Assembly: GCA_029449245.1 (NCBI GenBank)
Contig: JANATF010000014.1
Span: 624,501-688,500, forward strand
Direction of reading: 5' to 3'
Length of the DNA stretch: 64,000 nucleotides
Source of the DNA: Mortierella alpina
Lineage: Eukaryota > Mortierellomycota > Mortierellomycetes > Mortierellales > Mortierellaceae
Part shown: one piece after another, positions 23,201 through 36,400 of the stretch
Position numbering within the stretch: the first letter of the stretch is position 1
Layout: the number at the start of each line of letters is the position of its first letter
Notes under the pieces: model-generated
Databases searched by the model: none
Seen by the model: only the letters and a program-made list of their open reading frames with translations
What the model was told of the DNA's origin: nothing
Made by a program: the position numbers and the translations under genes

Positions 23201-25790
23201 ACAAACGAACGTTGGCCTGCATACTGCACACTAGAGAACGGGAGCCAATACGCGCTATAATTCTGTACTCTCATTCAGCGTGCCACGCGCGTTGTTATGC
23301 ATAGACCCGGGCGGTACACTCGGGAAAAACTACTGCCACGAGACATCAGTTAGAGTCTACCTGTCTTCTCTTCAGTAGTTCCTGCTTCGTACTGCTATCC
23401 ACGCAAAGCGTGCGTGAACATGAGGGTATGAAATTGGTATCAGCTTTTAGTGCAAATTGCTGAAAAGGGGAGGATACAGAGTAGAGGGATGTAAAGCGGA
23501 AGATATGCGCTGTATTCCCATGAAAAGCCAGGACGAGTGCTTTGAGGCAATTATGCAACAGGATGCTAGGTGGGGACAGTATGCAGGAGCAGGGGAGTGA
23601 AGGCACGAAGACGGGTCGCTGTGGGAGTATTCTGGGGAACTTTGGATTCTGGGCGGTATCTTGAATGATCTGGGCACAAAGCAGCACCGTCGAGGCTCGG
23701 CCAGAAAGCGGCACAATGACGTGTATTGCTCGGAGCGAGAAAGCTTGCGATAGCAGGTCCAAACAGGGGAGTGAACAGAAGAGCGGAAAGGAGCTGCATC
23801 GTCCGAGCGTACTAGGATGTGTTTGCTCCTGCAAAAACAAAGGAGGTAGGAGACGAAAGCTTTTTGAGCCCTGTCTCCCTTTTGCACGAGCGGGTGCATT
23901 TTCGCAAATGCCCACAGACAGTTACATACACGGTCGTCACAGTGGACGTAAGAGACGTCAAAGCCTGGGTAAGGTAATTCAACTTGAGAAAGGAGCTTCT
24001 CGCATGAACTTTGAAGACTAGCCACCCTCAGCATAAAGTGGAACACATAACGCGAAAAGCGTCCTTTTCGACAACGATATGCTATGTTGACTAACTGAGA
24101 CTAGCAGAGTGGCCCGCGTTGGCGATTGGGACCCTGTCCGTCAGACAGCAATTGGAGATGCCTTTGTGGTCAAGAGCAACAGCTAACGCAGTGTACGCAC
24201 TAGCAGATGCATAACATGCGAGAAGGCTTGCTATCAGCCGCTGGAGGAGACAGAGAATGACAACTACTCCAGGTGATTTCAGCAGTACGTTATGGTCAAG
24301 CAGGGTTTCAGTGCCATTTTGCAAGTGAAGTACTACAGTACACAGCTTCAGCTCCTGCTCAGCTCATAGCAAGGTACAAATGCAGCTCAAAGTTTATGAT
24401 CAATTCCTCGCAAGGCACGATGGTCATTTGGAGGCAAGCTCGAGATGACTTGATTAGATGCACGCAGGTATTTTCCTCAGAAGGACTGTCGTACCATGCT
24501 TGTGTACCTAAAGTGCTTCAAGTGAATGCGCTTCAGAGGAATGAGTAAAGTCCGTATGCCACAAGCCAGGGACATGCATTGAAAAGTAGCGCTCTTTGGA
24601 AAACCGTCGTCGGTTCCTCATAGTACTTGTAGCAACACCTGTTCTTCACCCGAGGCAGGGTCGTCTGTGTGCGCAAGCAGTGTTCTGTCGCAGGCAGCAG
24701 CAGCAGCCTCGAAGGGGTCGCTTGAGTGTGAGTGACTAGGAGTACAGCACAGGAATAGAAGAAAGGACGATCCCCTCCCACGCGTTAGTCTCTGTGCCTG
24801 TGGCTGTTCATCCCATAGGTGCCAAAACGAGGGTATCCAATCGTTGGACCCACGCGGGACCAATAGAATGAGAAAGTGAGAGTTCATTTGCAATTGCAGG
24901 CGCAGGCACAGGCAGGGCAAGAAAAAAAGTCCACCTGAGAGCGGGTTGTCTGTGTGATTGGGAGAGAGCCAGACAGGCAGCAGGCAACAGGCAACAGGAC
25001 ACTACACAGCGACGGTACTTTTGCTAGCTACCCTTGTTTGGTCACCGATACATGGACACAGTAGTGCTACATGACCTTCATCTTCGCGGTGCGCTGGAGC
25101 GAAAATCCCACGCTGTTGTTTCGACATGCTTGGGGCGGGTAGGGTACCGACGAGAGAACCACAATGTTTACGACTCACAGTACACGTTATTGGATAGAAG
25201 GGATAGAAGACAAAAAAAAACCTATTGAACCTTGATATTCTTGTTGGTCTTTGGGTTTTCTGTGCCCCCAGCTATCTCTCCAGCTATCTCTCTCGCTTCC
25301 TTGGATCCTTCGACGCATTCCTCTTCCTTCTCCTCCTTTTCTCTCTTCTTCTCTCACTCTCTCTCTCTCTCACCTTCTCTCTCTCTCTCGCTCTCTTTTC
25401 TTCCCTTCTCTACATCCACACGGACACTGATACGCGCTATCTCGACCTTCCTCCTCGTCCTCTCCTTGCAAGCGCATCGATCTAAAATTAGGGCAAGCAG
25501 TCTGGCTCTTATATTGCGACGAGACCAACTTGCATATATGCCATTCCATTTGAGCACGAATTCCGAGCATTGATCCTGCCTGCCTCCTCATCTTTCAAGA
25601 TCGCATCATCTCAGTCCCATGCATCATTAGATCATTCTCTCTCTCTTTGTTTGTTTGTTTGTTTTTGTTCTTTCCACGGCTCTTAGTCTACTATACCCAT
25701 TCTCGAACTTGTTCCTGGAATTATCTTTATCGATCAAAAGCTGTGCCCTCGCCCCCTCTTTCGCCCACCCTCTTCCTACCAACTACCGCT
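20220..25790. other. Gene-poor region of about 5.5 kb
   Basis: No protein family, tRNA, rRNA or transposon end could be recognised. Open frames are short and unsupported. The last 500 bp (25290-25790) are extremely CT-rich with (ct)n runs, the leader and promoter of the following membrane-protein gene. An unrecognised lncRNA or degraded repeat could be present. Confidence 0.45.
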
Positions 25791-27053
25791 ATGCCACCTT
25801 TCGAACCCCAGCAAGAAGTCTTGCCGATCCAGCTACCGATCCAACCTCTCAGTATGTCTCGGCGTCGTGTGTCCCGTGTGATCCCTAAATCCGATGCAAT
25901 TGCAGCGATCTCGTCTGCAAGCGGGTCGGCCACCAACAGCGCCGCTGCTATGCCAGCATCAGTTGCCGGCATCTCGGTAGAGAAGAGTTCAAAGCCAGCA
26001 GCCAGTGGCGCCTCGAACAATGGTATTAAGCACCCATTACCAACTGCCTCCGCTGGACCTTTGGAGAGTCAGTCCCGTACTTCGCCACTCACCTGGCTCT
26101 CGCGAGTGATTACCAAGGCCGGCCAGGATGAACGGTTGCACTACCACCCTCATGGACAGCATCTTCATAGCCACCATCACCATAGCCACCACCACCACCA
26201 TCAACATAGCCGAAGTCCAAGTGCTGCTGGCCATGGGCATGTCTCGCCTTCAGCTCCCCTTGTCCGGCAACTCTTTAGCAAGGCAACGGTCGTCACCCTG
26301 GAAAAGAAATACGCGACCGTTCATTGGGCTGGTATGTTTAAAAAAACTCAAACATCTGTGCTGAAATGCCGCGCCCCGCGCCTTCTCCTCGCGCTACCCC
26401 TCTGTGCCTTGATATTCACAGGAATGTATTCTTTTTTTTTCGATCGAACACAAAAAAAAAAAAAAAAAAAAGCCGAGTTCTATTGCACGATCAGCTCGCC
26501 CTGCTTTGCCCTGCCTATTCTCCTCTACTGCGACCCGTCCTTCCGCTGGTCCGCGCCCGAGATCCACACCACCCATTTTGCCATCTTCTTGTCCGTCCTG
26601 ACCGCGCTCACCTCGATGCTGTACCATGCCACCCTGTACAAGATCTTTTCCTCGCTCGATGCATGCTTTGCAACCATCATGTTCTACATCAACACCATCC
26701 ATCTCCTCAAGTCGTTACCAGATCCTTATGCTCTGATGGTCCCAGATCTGATCGCAGCCGTTGTTCACTCGCACTGGACGCCTTATCTGGTGGCGACGGG
26801 TATGATGGCTCTGTTCATCTTCTCGTGGCAGAGGACCGCGATGCTCTCGTTGTTGTTGATGGTCGTGATGATCCCTGCCACGATCTGGGGGTTTGTTGCC
26901 CATGAATCTTGGGCTGGACTGGCGTTTGGACTCGTGGGCCTGTCCATGTTTGCAGCCGATCGATTCAAGTTCTTTTGTGGCCACTCTTATTGGCATCTGG
27001 CGGGAGGTATGAGTCTTTGGTATGGCATTGCCAGCGGCGCACTTGTCAAGTGA
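25791..27053 (+). CDS. CREST-superfamily membrane protein (TMEM8/Myomaker-like)
   Basis: I model join(25791..26331,26473..27053), 373 residues. The N-terminal 180 residues are disordered and include a His-rich run near residues 117-142 with many HH and HHHH steps. From HWAEFYCTISSPCFALP onward come about seven hydrophobic segments. The CREST hallmarks are visible: SMLYH (Ser-x3-His), an Asp in SSLDACFATIMFY, and HSYWH (His-x3-His) near the C-terminus. These form a metal-dependent hydrolase site in alkaline ceramidases, PAQR receptors and Per1. The substrate here is unknown. The 141-bp intron (gtatgt...aaaag) is a multiple of three with no stop, so retention would add 47 residues including an internal hydrophobic segment. 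An upstream in-frame non-ATG extension exists, but I use the ATG at 25791. Confidence 0.8.
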   Translation: MPPFEPQQEVLPIQLPIQPLSMSRRRVSRVIPKSDAIAAISSASGSATNSAAAMPASVAGISVEKSSKPAASGASNNGIKHPLPTASAGPLESQSRTSPLTWLSRVITKAGQDERLHYHPHGQHLHSHHHHSHHHHHQHSRSPSAAGHGHVSPSAPLVRQLFSKATVVTLEKKYATVHWAGMFKKTQTSVLKCRAPRLLLALPLCALIFTGMYSFFFDRTQKKKKKKAEFYCTISSPCFALPILLYCDPSFRWSAPEIHTTHFAIFLSVLTALTSMLYHATLYKIFSSLDACFATIMFYINTIHLLKSLPDPYALMVPDLIAAVVHSHWTPYLVATGMMALFIFSWQRTAMLSLLLMVVMIPATIWGFVAHESWAGLAFGLVGLSMFAADRFKFFCGHSYWHLAGGMSLWYGIASGALVK

Positions 27054-27631
27054 GATTCCCTTTTCTTATTGTAGGATTATAGTCGTAGACGATACTGTAC
27101 ATTAGTTCCACCCCCCCCCCCCCCCTCCTACTTTATCCTGCTTGCTTGGAATACAAAACGAAAAGAGCACTATCTGAAGGGCTGAATGACAATGCGAGAA
27201 TGGGAAAAAAAACAAAAGTGCAAGCTGTACTCCTGCACGGACAACTCTGTGCATGGAATGCACATGCAGTTGGAGTGCGCGTGCAATGAGAGTACGCGAC
27301 TAAAAAAGAGCACACTGCTCAAGGCATAGCGAGGGGGACTAGAGAAAAGAACCCCATCATGCAGAAAAGGATTCACTTCCCGAGTGCATCGCTCTTTCTG
27401 CTGTCCACTACCCTCACAATCACATTCGTGCAGTGCTCGCAGCTGAACGCAAACGCAAGCAAAATACATTTTCTTTTCGTATTTATTATGAAAATCTAGG
27501 TGGCAGCATAATAGGGGGGTTCCTATCGGTGGAAAGGAGGAGAGTGGGAAGAAGGGCAAAGAGCAGAGGAGGGAGGGTTTGGAATGCCTCAGTCATCAAA
27601 AACAACTTGAAAAAAGGAGGATGATTTGTAT
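27054..27631. other. Intergenic spacer between convergent genes
   Basis: The 3' flanks of the CREST-family and F-box-like genes. A run of 15 C lies at 27111-27125. No gene is seen. Confidence 0.5.
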
Positions 27632-29948
27632 TTATCCTCCACGTTCGCTAACCAACGGGGTATTCGCTAGTGGAGCCAACAATCCGATCAGCCGTGAGCA
27701 GCTCATGACAAATACGTCGTTGCCACCCCTGCTTTGTGCATGCTTCGCCCAGCCAACATGGAGCTTCAACTTTGCCAGCTGTTCGAACCGGTGGAAATGA
27801 GCACCCAGACCTGGAACACGGGCCAGAACAAACGCGAGGTCGGATGCGAACGTGTTGGCACAAGCAGAGGCGAGATCAAAATCAAGGTCCTCAACTCGAA
27901 GCGGTCGTGACGGTGGTGGTGGTGGTGGTGGTAACTGCTGGTGCGTGCATGAGGACGTGGAAGAGTTCAAAGATGGCACTCCAGTAGCCGCATGATGGCG
28001 GGTGGAGGTTGTTGTGGGTGCAGGTGTAGATGTGGAAGAAGTTTGGGTATCTGCAATGTCCAGAGTTGATGGCGCTGAGATCGCTGAAGATTGAGCAGCA
28101 AATTGAACTGGAGCTGGCCCTGAATAGTGAGATGCCTTAGGCGCCCGTGTGCTCATTGTCGCGCCAGGGCTTGAATGGCTGCGCTGGAGACTTCCCCGAG
28201 GTGTCTTGGTGCGACCGTACGCCAAACAATCCCGCGACTTTCGCATCATCGGCGAGAATGGTGCAGGTGATCCTGAGCGGGTGATACCTGAGGAAGTCGA
28301 GGCTGATGGCGATGCTGATAGCAGTGTCGCTTTCGAAGAGGATGAGGAAGTGAGTGGAGGCAAGGACCTAAGTTCAAGTAGATTCAATGGGGCGAGGGTA
28401 GCCGGAGGTTTGTACTGCTTGTCCAGAGCCATGTCCATAATCATCCTCTCCTGTTCATTAGTTGAGGTTGACCGCTCCGATTTACGGTTCCGCAAACCGC
28501 GGCGAGGCCGTGTGCTGGTTCCTTCCTCCTCAAGCTGGTATTCCATGGCCATCGGCTCAGACTCGCGCTTGCTAGCTCGCTTGCCGATGTTTTTGTCCAC
28601 TTTTGTTAATGACGGCTGCTGTCCCAGATGCTGTCCCAGATGCTGATCCTGAAGGTGGTCCTGAGGTTCCAGATCCATCATACTCTCCTCCTCATCTCTG
28701 TCTTCGTCCACATCCATCTCGGAAGATGACTGACCATGACCGCTGTCCCGCCTTCGTAGGCCGCCTTTTGCCTCAATCTCATTTAAGAGCTCATCTTCAT
28801 CCTCGCCACCCGTGTCCCGCGCTACGAATTCATCATCGTCATCCACATCCTCATATCCGTCTTCCTGGTCATCTTCCTCGCTCTCAATATCCTCCCCTTC
28901 GTCCTCCTCCTCAATGTCCATGATCCGCTCTGACTGTGCACCCGACACGGAATCCGCCGCCATTTCATGCTCCAATTCTGATGCGGGTACTGAGATATCT
29001 GCATAGCGCTCCGGGTTCTTGATCATGTCCATAACCCTTTCTATCTCCCGTGAACGCTCCCTGGCTGCAGCGCTGCCGCACACCACCCGTCGATACTCCT
29101 CGACAATGTCTCTGTAAAGGTCAATTGTGCCCTCTGCTGCAAAGGTCGGATTGGCGACGTGCCATTGTAAGGCGTGGCCCTTCCAGCCCTGTCCACCACC
29201 ATCACCCCCGTGGTGTGTTACTTGAGGCATTGTTGCTGGTGCAGGGGGTGGGGCGATAACTACATTTCCTGCTGCTAATGAACAAACCAGGTCTTTGTTA
29301 GTGCTAAATGCGCATAAGGTTCGGGAGATGTTTCATCAGGCATTCCTCCCTTCCTGTTCCTCCCAGCTCACCTGGTGCAGCTCCAGTGCTTGTGGCAGTG
29401 GAGACTGGTGCTGAAGTGTTAGCTGCTGTCGCATTGGTCGCTGCTCCATCCTCGATCCCGTGCGCTTGCTCCTGCTCGTGCTCCTGCCCTAACGTACCAG
29501 CGGCTGCGGGGATGGTTGGCGTGGTCATCGCAAGCGGACCTTCTAGCCCGCCCTCAACCGGTATCACAGTTCCACAGACGCTCTCACATCCAAACAAGTA
29601 CGAACGCTTGATGAAGCTGTAAAGAGTCTCATACTCCTCTCCTGGAGGATTACCGACCCGATCCGGCAAGGCATATCGGACATGTGTTCTAAGCGGATGG
29701 TGGTAAAAGTGCACTTCCCTGGAATGGGCGGCCTTCCAGCGCGTAAATAGTTGCAGCAATCTGTGCTTCCGGAGATGAGGATAGGTCACTGGATGGCAGT
29801 GTTCATGGAATATGTGAGAGGTTAGAAGCAGAGGAACGATGTAGGTCGAATACAGTCGCGGAGTTGTCGCTGTCGGCAAGAGGAGGTTGAGGGTTTGGTT
29901 CAGGATCTGGAACCAGATCTCCAGGGGTAACTGTGGGGCGGTGGACAT
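27632..29948 (-). CDS. F-box-like protein with long acidic and Ser-rich regions
   Basis: The model complement(join(27632..29274,29372..29948)) gives 739 residues. The intron is 97 bp with a split GCA codon. I chose the ATG at 29948 (MSTAPQLPLEIW); an upstream frame extension starts only with GTG. The first 45 residues, LPLEIWFQILNQTL then LLTSHIFHEHC and LRKHRLLQLF, have the F-box pattern that recruits substrates to SCF ubiquitin ligases through Skp1. Residues about 330-400 are very acidic (EEEDEGEDIESEEDD, DVDDDDEF). The C-terminal half is Ser/Thr/Pro-rich, ending with a short ordered segment (RVEDLDFDLASACANTF...LVGWAKH-type). The F-box call is by pattern; no LRR or WD substrate domain is visible. 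Confidence 0.65.
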
Positions 29949-32900
29949 GACTTGGCTAAGAAGCACAAGAGGAATACAGTGTCTGGTTCAGTTTTGTGGA
30001 AAACAATCAGGGAGAGAGAGAGAGAGAGACTAATGTGAATTAAAAGTGGATAGTACAACTGTTTGCGTGTTGAGGTTAGCTGAGGTGAGAGAGCAGGGAC
30101 GAGAGCCACGAGAACGAAGGAGAGAAGAAGGAGGAATTGAAGGGGTCGCCTGATGAGGAGGTGGTGAAAACAAGAGAGAGAGTGTGAAGACTACAGTTCC
30201 CATCCAAGAGCGGCTCTGACGGAAAATGCAACTGTGTGAAAGGCGACGAAAGTACACCAGCTCGACCCACCTCTGGTTTGGTGAGTGCCGGTGAAAGAGA
30301 GGAGCTAGAGGAGGCAAGATTGGGCAACAGGTGGCGAAGGTTGTATTGAGGGTCAAGATGGGTCAGTCAGGAACAAAGGTTGGGAGGAAGCGATATACAC
30401 CCATCAAATAGGCAGAGAGAGAGGCAATAAGAATCGAGCGTAAGGTGAAGGCAAGAGAAGAGGTAAAGCAAGAGTGAACAAGAATCAAAAGCTGGCAAAG
30501 GTGAGGTGGATAGAGTGGGAATCTTTCCCTTCATGCCGGTTCATTATCCGTGTTGCCCCACATCCAGGAATGCCTGTCCATTTACCACAAACTACAAAAG
30601 AAAAAAAAAAGGACTCAGGCTAAGGAGATGGGGTGGGATGGGACAGGAGAAAGGGGGTAGCACATGGAGATTAGGCCAGAGTTGCAAGGAACAAGGGCAG
30701 TCCAGTAATGTCGCCGATGAGACACAGGAAGTTCGCGAGCAGTCTGAGTACCGCGAGACATCTCCAGGACACACTGGTGTGGTTGCTGGGGGCATGAACC
30801 ACTTAGCCATGAACTCGGTTACGCCTTTCAGAGCGAAGTGACGCTAGCGTCCAAAAGCCCAAACGAAAAGTGACTATGATGCGGCACACAGTGCTCTAGG
30901 AGAGTAATATTGAGCGTGTGTATTGACGATGTTCGATTGAGGAGGACAAAGGGGAAAGAGGCGGTATTTTGCGAAGAAAAAGCCGGAGAGGGCTTTTGGA
31001 AATGGAAAAGCACGATCATCGCTCTCAAGCGATGCGGCAAACCAGGGAGTTCCGCAAGATTAATATGATTGTTGGTTTCAAGGCGATCGTCAGCCGCACC
31101 GGCGGTGGATCACACAAGACAACTTTGGATCCACTGAGCTTATACTAAAACACCAGGTCGTGGACAGGAAGTCATAGTCTTTTGGAAAGTAAGCTCTGGA
31201 AAAGAAGCCTGACAACCCTTTTTCTACCCCTCACAGTTCGCAGGAATGAGGATGGGATGGCGTGTGCGAGGGGGGATAGATCGGTAAAAGCGTCGTGAGA
31301 ACACAGGGCTTGAGTTATGGGCTGAACCCTCCTGTCTATTTCCATCATCGCAAAGAACACAGAGGAAGAAGGGGTGGGGGAAGACAGCCCATATGTAGGA
31401 GAAGAATCTCCTGACGCGGAATGCCTCCTGCGCTGAGGTATGTTGTTTGGTCTTCAGTCTCCATCAGAGTACTAAACAGGATGGTGCTTTGACTACATAC
31501 GAACGGACACATACAACAAAGCAAAACCCCTCGGCCCATGGTCGATCCGTTACACACGAACGTTTCATGCGCTGGCTTACCTTTCTAGACAGGACGAGGT
31601 ATGACGCTCAAGAGGAGCGGAGAGTGCAAGGACCGGAAAATAGACTCGGAATGCGCGTCTGATTGGGTTGTTGACCTGGAAGAAGAGCAATGGTTGCACA
31701 AGGAAAGCAGCACAGGTATGGAGAGCTTGCTGGACGTGAATGCGTTTAGAGTCTAATCCAGATGCATGAGACAAGTGGATTTGAATCGAGAGAATGAGGA
31801 GAAGTGGAGTGGAGGGTGCGTCGACGAGAGTGCTGAGGGACGGAGCGAGGGAGGGAGGGAGGGAGGGTAAGAGAGAAAGAGAAAGAGCGAGCGGCGAGAG
31901 AAAGAGAGATGGAGAAAGAGAGATAGAGGGCGAGAGATGGACAGCGGCGGAGATAGAGAGTGAGAGAGACAGAGAGACAGATGGGAAAGAGGGTTGTGGA
32001 AACAGGACAACAGGGCAACAGGACAACAGGACAACAGGGCAACAGGACAACAGGACAAAAGGACAAAAGGACAAACGGACAAAAAGGACAAAAGGACAAA
32101 AGGAAGAGGAGTTGCCCGTGGGACGAGGGAGAGAGATGGTCGATTCTCTGCGGGGAGGACGCAGACAGGTGGGGCAGGGAGAAGCGAAGAAAGGAAGCTG
32201 GAGCAAAAGGAAAGGAAGCGAGGACAAGAAAAAGGAAAAGGGACGCAAAGGAGCAGACACGCCTGGATTACGACTGGATCACGCAAACAAAGAAGAGCGA
32301 CATCACGGCCGAGGAGGCTAAGCATGGACTAACTGTGTCTTTGTACAGTGGCATATACGGCATACACGTCAGATACAGCAGATACAGCAGATAGTGCATG
32401 TCTCTGCTCATCCATGGGCTTCATCATCGAGGTACAGCCTATCAACTGTACATACATCCAGGGTGTATCTCTGGCCCCCATCTCGGAATAGACACCGAGC
32501 ACGGCTCCAAAGGACAAAAAAAAAAAAAAAAGCGCATCTCTTTGGCTCTGCAAGGGAAGAAGGGTGAGCAGACCAGGGCTCGCCAAAGGGAGATGCACAC
32601 CAAGAATAACAATCTATTCAGTAGTCAGGCACCCAGGCATAGGCACAAGGGAGGGGCGATGAGAGCGATTGTTGTTGCGTTTTCCTCTTGGCTGACCACA
32701 TCCATCACATCCATGTTGCTTGCACTCCATGTCCTTTTTGCACTGTCTACTTTCCTCAGCTCTGATCCAACATGCGCTCCCTTCAACCCCTTTCTCGCAT
32801 TCTTTTCACAAGCCAGGGCCCTGCTGCTGGGTTTCCTTTTCTCTCCCCCTCTCTGTTCCTCCACTCCCCTAGCTTTGTCAACAAAAGGCTTCTTGGCTAG

Positions 32901-33439
32901 TTTGTGACCAAGTCGTCCATTACCAAGGCCCCTCTTTCCCGCACATTTTCATGCACCAAGACCTGCCAAAACCATAATGCTACGCTTGTACTCGTACCCT
33001 GCGACCCCTGCTGCATTGACGGGAATCAAGAGCCTCCGCAAAAGATTGTCCTCGTAGACGTCCCATAGATCACTCATAGATCCATCATAGCCCCTGGAAA
33101 GAACGGGGCAAAGAGAACTGCGGCGTGCTCTGGCCATGAGGGTCGAACACGCAATCTAGAGGTGCGAGCATCGCGTGTGGACGCGCTGTGGCTTGTGGGC
33201 GTAGGAATACCCTGGTCTCCGGCCATGGCATAAAAAGCAGCTGCGGCTGTTCTCAGAAGTCCATGCATCTCTGCGGCACTCTGCTCATCGACCATACTTA
33301 AGAAGCGCTCATTCCTCTTTTATACCGCACGCTTTCTCGAACACTCCAACCAGCAACAGCAGCTACTTTGACAACATGGATCCAGAGGCATTTCTATGTA
33401 TGATCCTTCACAGTCATGCATCTGCCTACTGCGACCTTG
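29949..33439. other. Long low-complexity intergenic region
   Basis: No gene is supported. It holds GA-rich microsatellite-like DNA (30013-30030 and 31840-31990) and an 8-bp minisatellite at 32001-32104. Long open frames over 31577-32394 exist on both strands only because these repeats lack stops. The region 33300-33439 is the probable promoter of the helicase; an ATG at 33376 was considered as an alternative first exon. Confidence 0.5.
32001..32104. repeat. 8-bp minisatellite (ACAGGACA unit, about 12 copies)
   Basis: Tandem 8-bp units read acaggaca or acagggca for the first seven copies, then drift to aaaggaca and one aacggaca, with an extra A in one copy. It is next to a GA-rich tract. It is likely a slippage-prone tract with no coding role. 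Confidence 0.9.
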
Positions 33440-36400
33440 ATGTCTACAGAAAAGCCAGCGCACATTAGTCTTAACCACACGCTTTGCAACATTCCAGCTC
33501 ATCAAGAGAAACTAGTCCAGGCTGAGCGCGACTTTGAAGTGCTGGAGATACAGCGCGTCTTCGAGGCGTGTACTCCCGCCCAGCTCGCCAAGAGGGGCCT
33601 GGCCGTTCTTGGCTTAACGGTAGTAGGAATGAAGACCGGCGCCGGCGGGAAAAGGTTCGCTAATAGGCACAATGAAGACCGACCGCTGTTCAGATCTGCA
33701 TTGGTTCATGTCCCAAGTTCTTACGTGGCCTCCTTGTAATTCCTTCATGCAAGCAAAGTTTAGTTGATCTCGAGCTCTCAAACGCGACCTCCACCAGCCC
33801 GGCCCTGCCTGCGCACAGACTTCGCGTAGGCGACATTGTTGCATTGGAAGAGCATGGCACAGGGAGCAAAGGAAAGCCCATGAAGGCTGGCTGGAAGCCT
33901 AAATTGGATGGTGTCGTGTTTCGCATCACTGACACCACAATCGTGGTGGCCATCAAGTCTAGGAAAGAAGGCGAGAATGAAGAAGAGATTCCAAAGGAGG
34001 TCCAGGAGCGCTGTCGACTGTAAGTTCTGCTCGGAAATGCTAGCTTCCATGAGCAGCCACCCGAGGAGATACTAAAGGACATTATTCATATCATAATGAT
34101 AGTGTCAAGCTTGCGAACAATGTTACATACGAAAGGTACTGTCGTGTGCACACTCGATTAAGCGTCAATAAGGCATGGCATTAGAACTAGGCGCGTCTAA
34201 CTGTTGTATGGCCAAAAAATAGGATGCTATCCCAAATGAGATTTTTAAAGGGCACGCTTTCGCAAGTCTCCGCAAACAGTTTACCACTGGGGCTTTCAAA
34301 TGTGCTATTTGGTCGACAGGATCCTACGTTTGATGAAGCATACGCCGATCTGTCCAAGGTCAAGTTCCTGGATCCAACATTAAACGCCTCGCAACAGGAG
34401 GCTGTTCGATTTGCGCTGGCAGCACAGCAGGTCGCTTTGATCCACGGACCTCCAGGAACAGGAAAGACCTTTACTCTTGTGGAATTGATTCGACAGCTGG
34501 TGCTGCAGAAGAAGCGCATTTTAGTCTGTGGACCATCGAATATCAGCGTGGGTAAGCTGGAGGAACTCATCGACCCCTTCAATACCGCCATTTACCGAGC
34601 CACAGATACAATAGGAAACGCGCGGATGAGGCTGACAGCTCTTTTTCCACTTGCGGCGACCTCATAGACAACTTAGTTGAGCGCCTGGCGACCTATCGAC
34701 TGAATATTGTAAGAACTGGACACCCAGCACGATTGCTGCCAAGTGTTCTTGAGCATTCGCTCGATGTACTTTCACGGACCAGTGACCAAGGGAGACTAGT
34801 GAACGACATTCGTCTGGAGCTCGACGAAACATTCCAAAAGATTCAACGCTGCAAATTTCGGTCGGAGCGCAAACAACTTTATCAAGAGGTGAAGCAGCTC
34901 AGGAAGGACTTCAAAGCTCGCGAGAAGTTGGTCGTCAAGGAGCTCATCCAAAACGCCAATGTCGTGTTAAGCACACTCAACGGATGTGCAGCAAAGAATC
35001 TTTGGGGCGAGAAATTCGACGTTGTAGTAATCGACGAGGCCACTCAGGCTCTTGAAGGTATTTTTTACGAATGACGAGCAAAGCATGTCGTGGGTGCCGA
35101 TGGGATGTGACACAGTACAAATGCTGATTTTCTCGACCCTCATTTCCAACATGTAACTGCCCCTATCGCGACACACTGTTCACTCAATAGCCGTAAGTAT
35201 TCGTTGTAAGGATCGAGCATTGCTTTAATGGCATTCCTCAAAGACGATTACCAACCCCCTTTTGCTTGCTGATATAGGAGTGCTGGATCGCCATTGGTAA
35301 AGGGGCAAAAGTCATTTTGGCCGGGGATCATCTCCAACTGCCTCCTACGATCGTGTCAGAGGGCATTAGTACGGCCTCGTTTTTGGCTGCAGAGACACTC
35401 TCGGCTACCAGGGAGCTCAAGGAGCAGAGAAGGAAGGCAGCTCAGGCAGGCCTATTAGCTACATTTGAAGTTCCAGGACTGGATCTGCAAAAGATTGCCA
35501 AGGATCAGGACTACTCGACTTTTCTACTCTCGACGACAATGTTTACCCGCCTCTTGGGCTGCTTTCCAAAGGATGGCGCCCAATTGATCAAGCGGACGCT
35601 CGTGGTTCAGTATCGCATGAATGAGGACATCATGGTCTTTCCGAGTACGAAGCTGTATCAAAACGTCCTTGTAGCCGACGACTCTTGTCGTCACTGGCTA
35701 CTGAAAGATCTCCCTGGAGTGCACAAGTCACGCACAGATGTCGGCGAGGAGTGCGACACGGATCACGCGCTCGTATTCTTGGATACCAGTATGGCCGGTA
35801 TGACCGAAGAGACTGAAAACTCTGAAAACAATGCAGCAGGAGGATCCAACTTGGGCGGCGGACTTGACGAAAGTAAATTGAATCGGGGAGAGGCGGCTAC
35901 TGTTGTGGACTATGTCAAGAACTTGATGAGAAGCGGCGTTGCTGAAGAGGATATAGCTATCATCACGCCCTACAGCGCCCAGGTAAGAGCCCTTCCGAGA
36001 CGACGGGTACTCACAATACTCATACTTGTCTGCGCGCCTTTCCAGCATATGTTTAACACGTTGATTTGATCCCGCACATTAGAATGCCTTGTTGCGGCAA
36101 TTGCTAAGAGAGGAACACCCCGGCATCGAAATTGGAACTGTGGATGGCTTCCAGGGACGTGAGAAGCAGGCGATTATTCTTACTTTGGTGCGATCCAATG
36201 ATGCCGGTGATGTTGGATTCCTGTCTGACCGAAGACGACTCAACGGTAAGTAGAATGCTTTACAAAGGGCAGCGTGCCTCCAGAGTCTCCGGTGATCACT
36301 TTTTGACAAGTGTTTAAACTTTTTTTAACACTGGGCTCTTCAATAGTGGCAATGACGCGCTCCAAACGGCACCTCTGTGTTGTCGGAGACTCGGATACAT

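Noticed and set aside
31577-32394. Long Ser/Leu- and Gln/Arg-rich frames on both strands
   Set aside because: They exist only because the GA-rich and 8-bp repeats contain no stops; composition is purely repeat-driven.
33376-33397. Upstream ATG (MDPEAFL) as first exon of the helicase
   Set aside because: Its gtatga donor joins to available acceptors with a stop or with an arbitrary junction; the ATG at 33440 gives a simple in-frame start.
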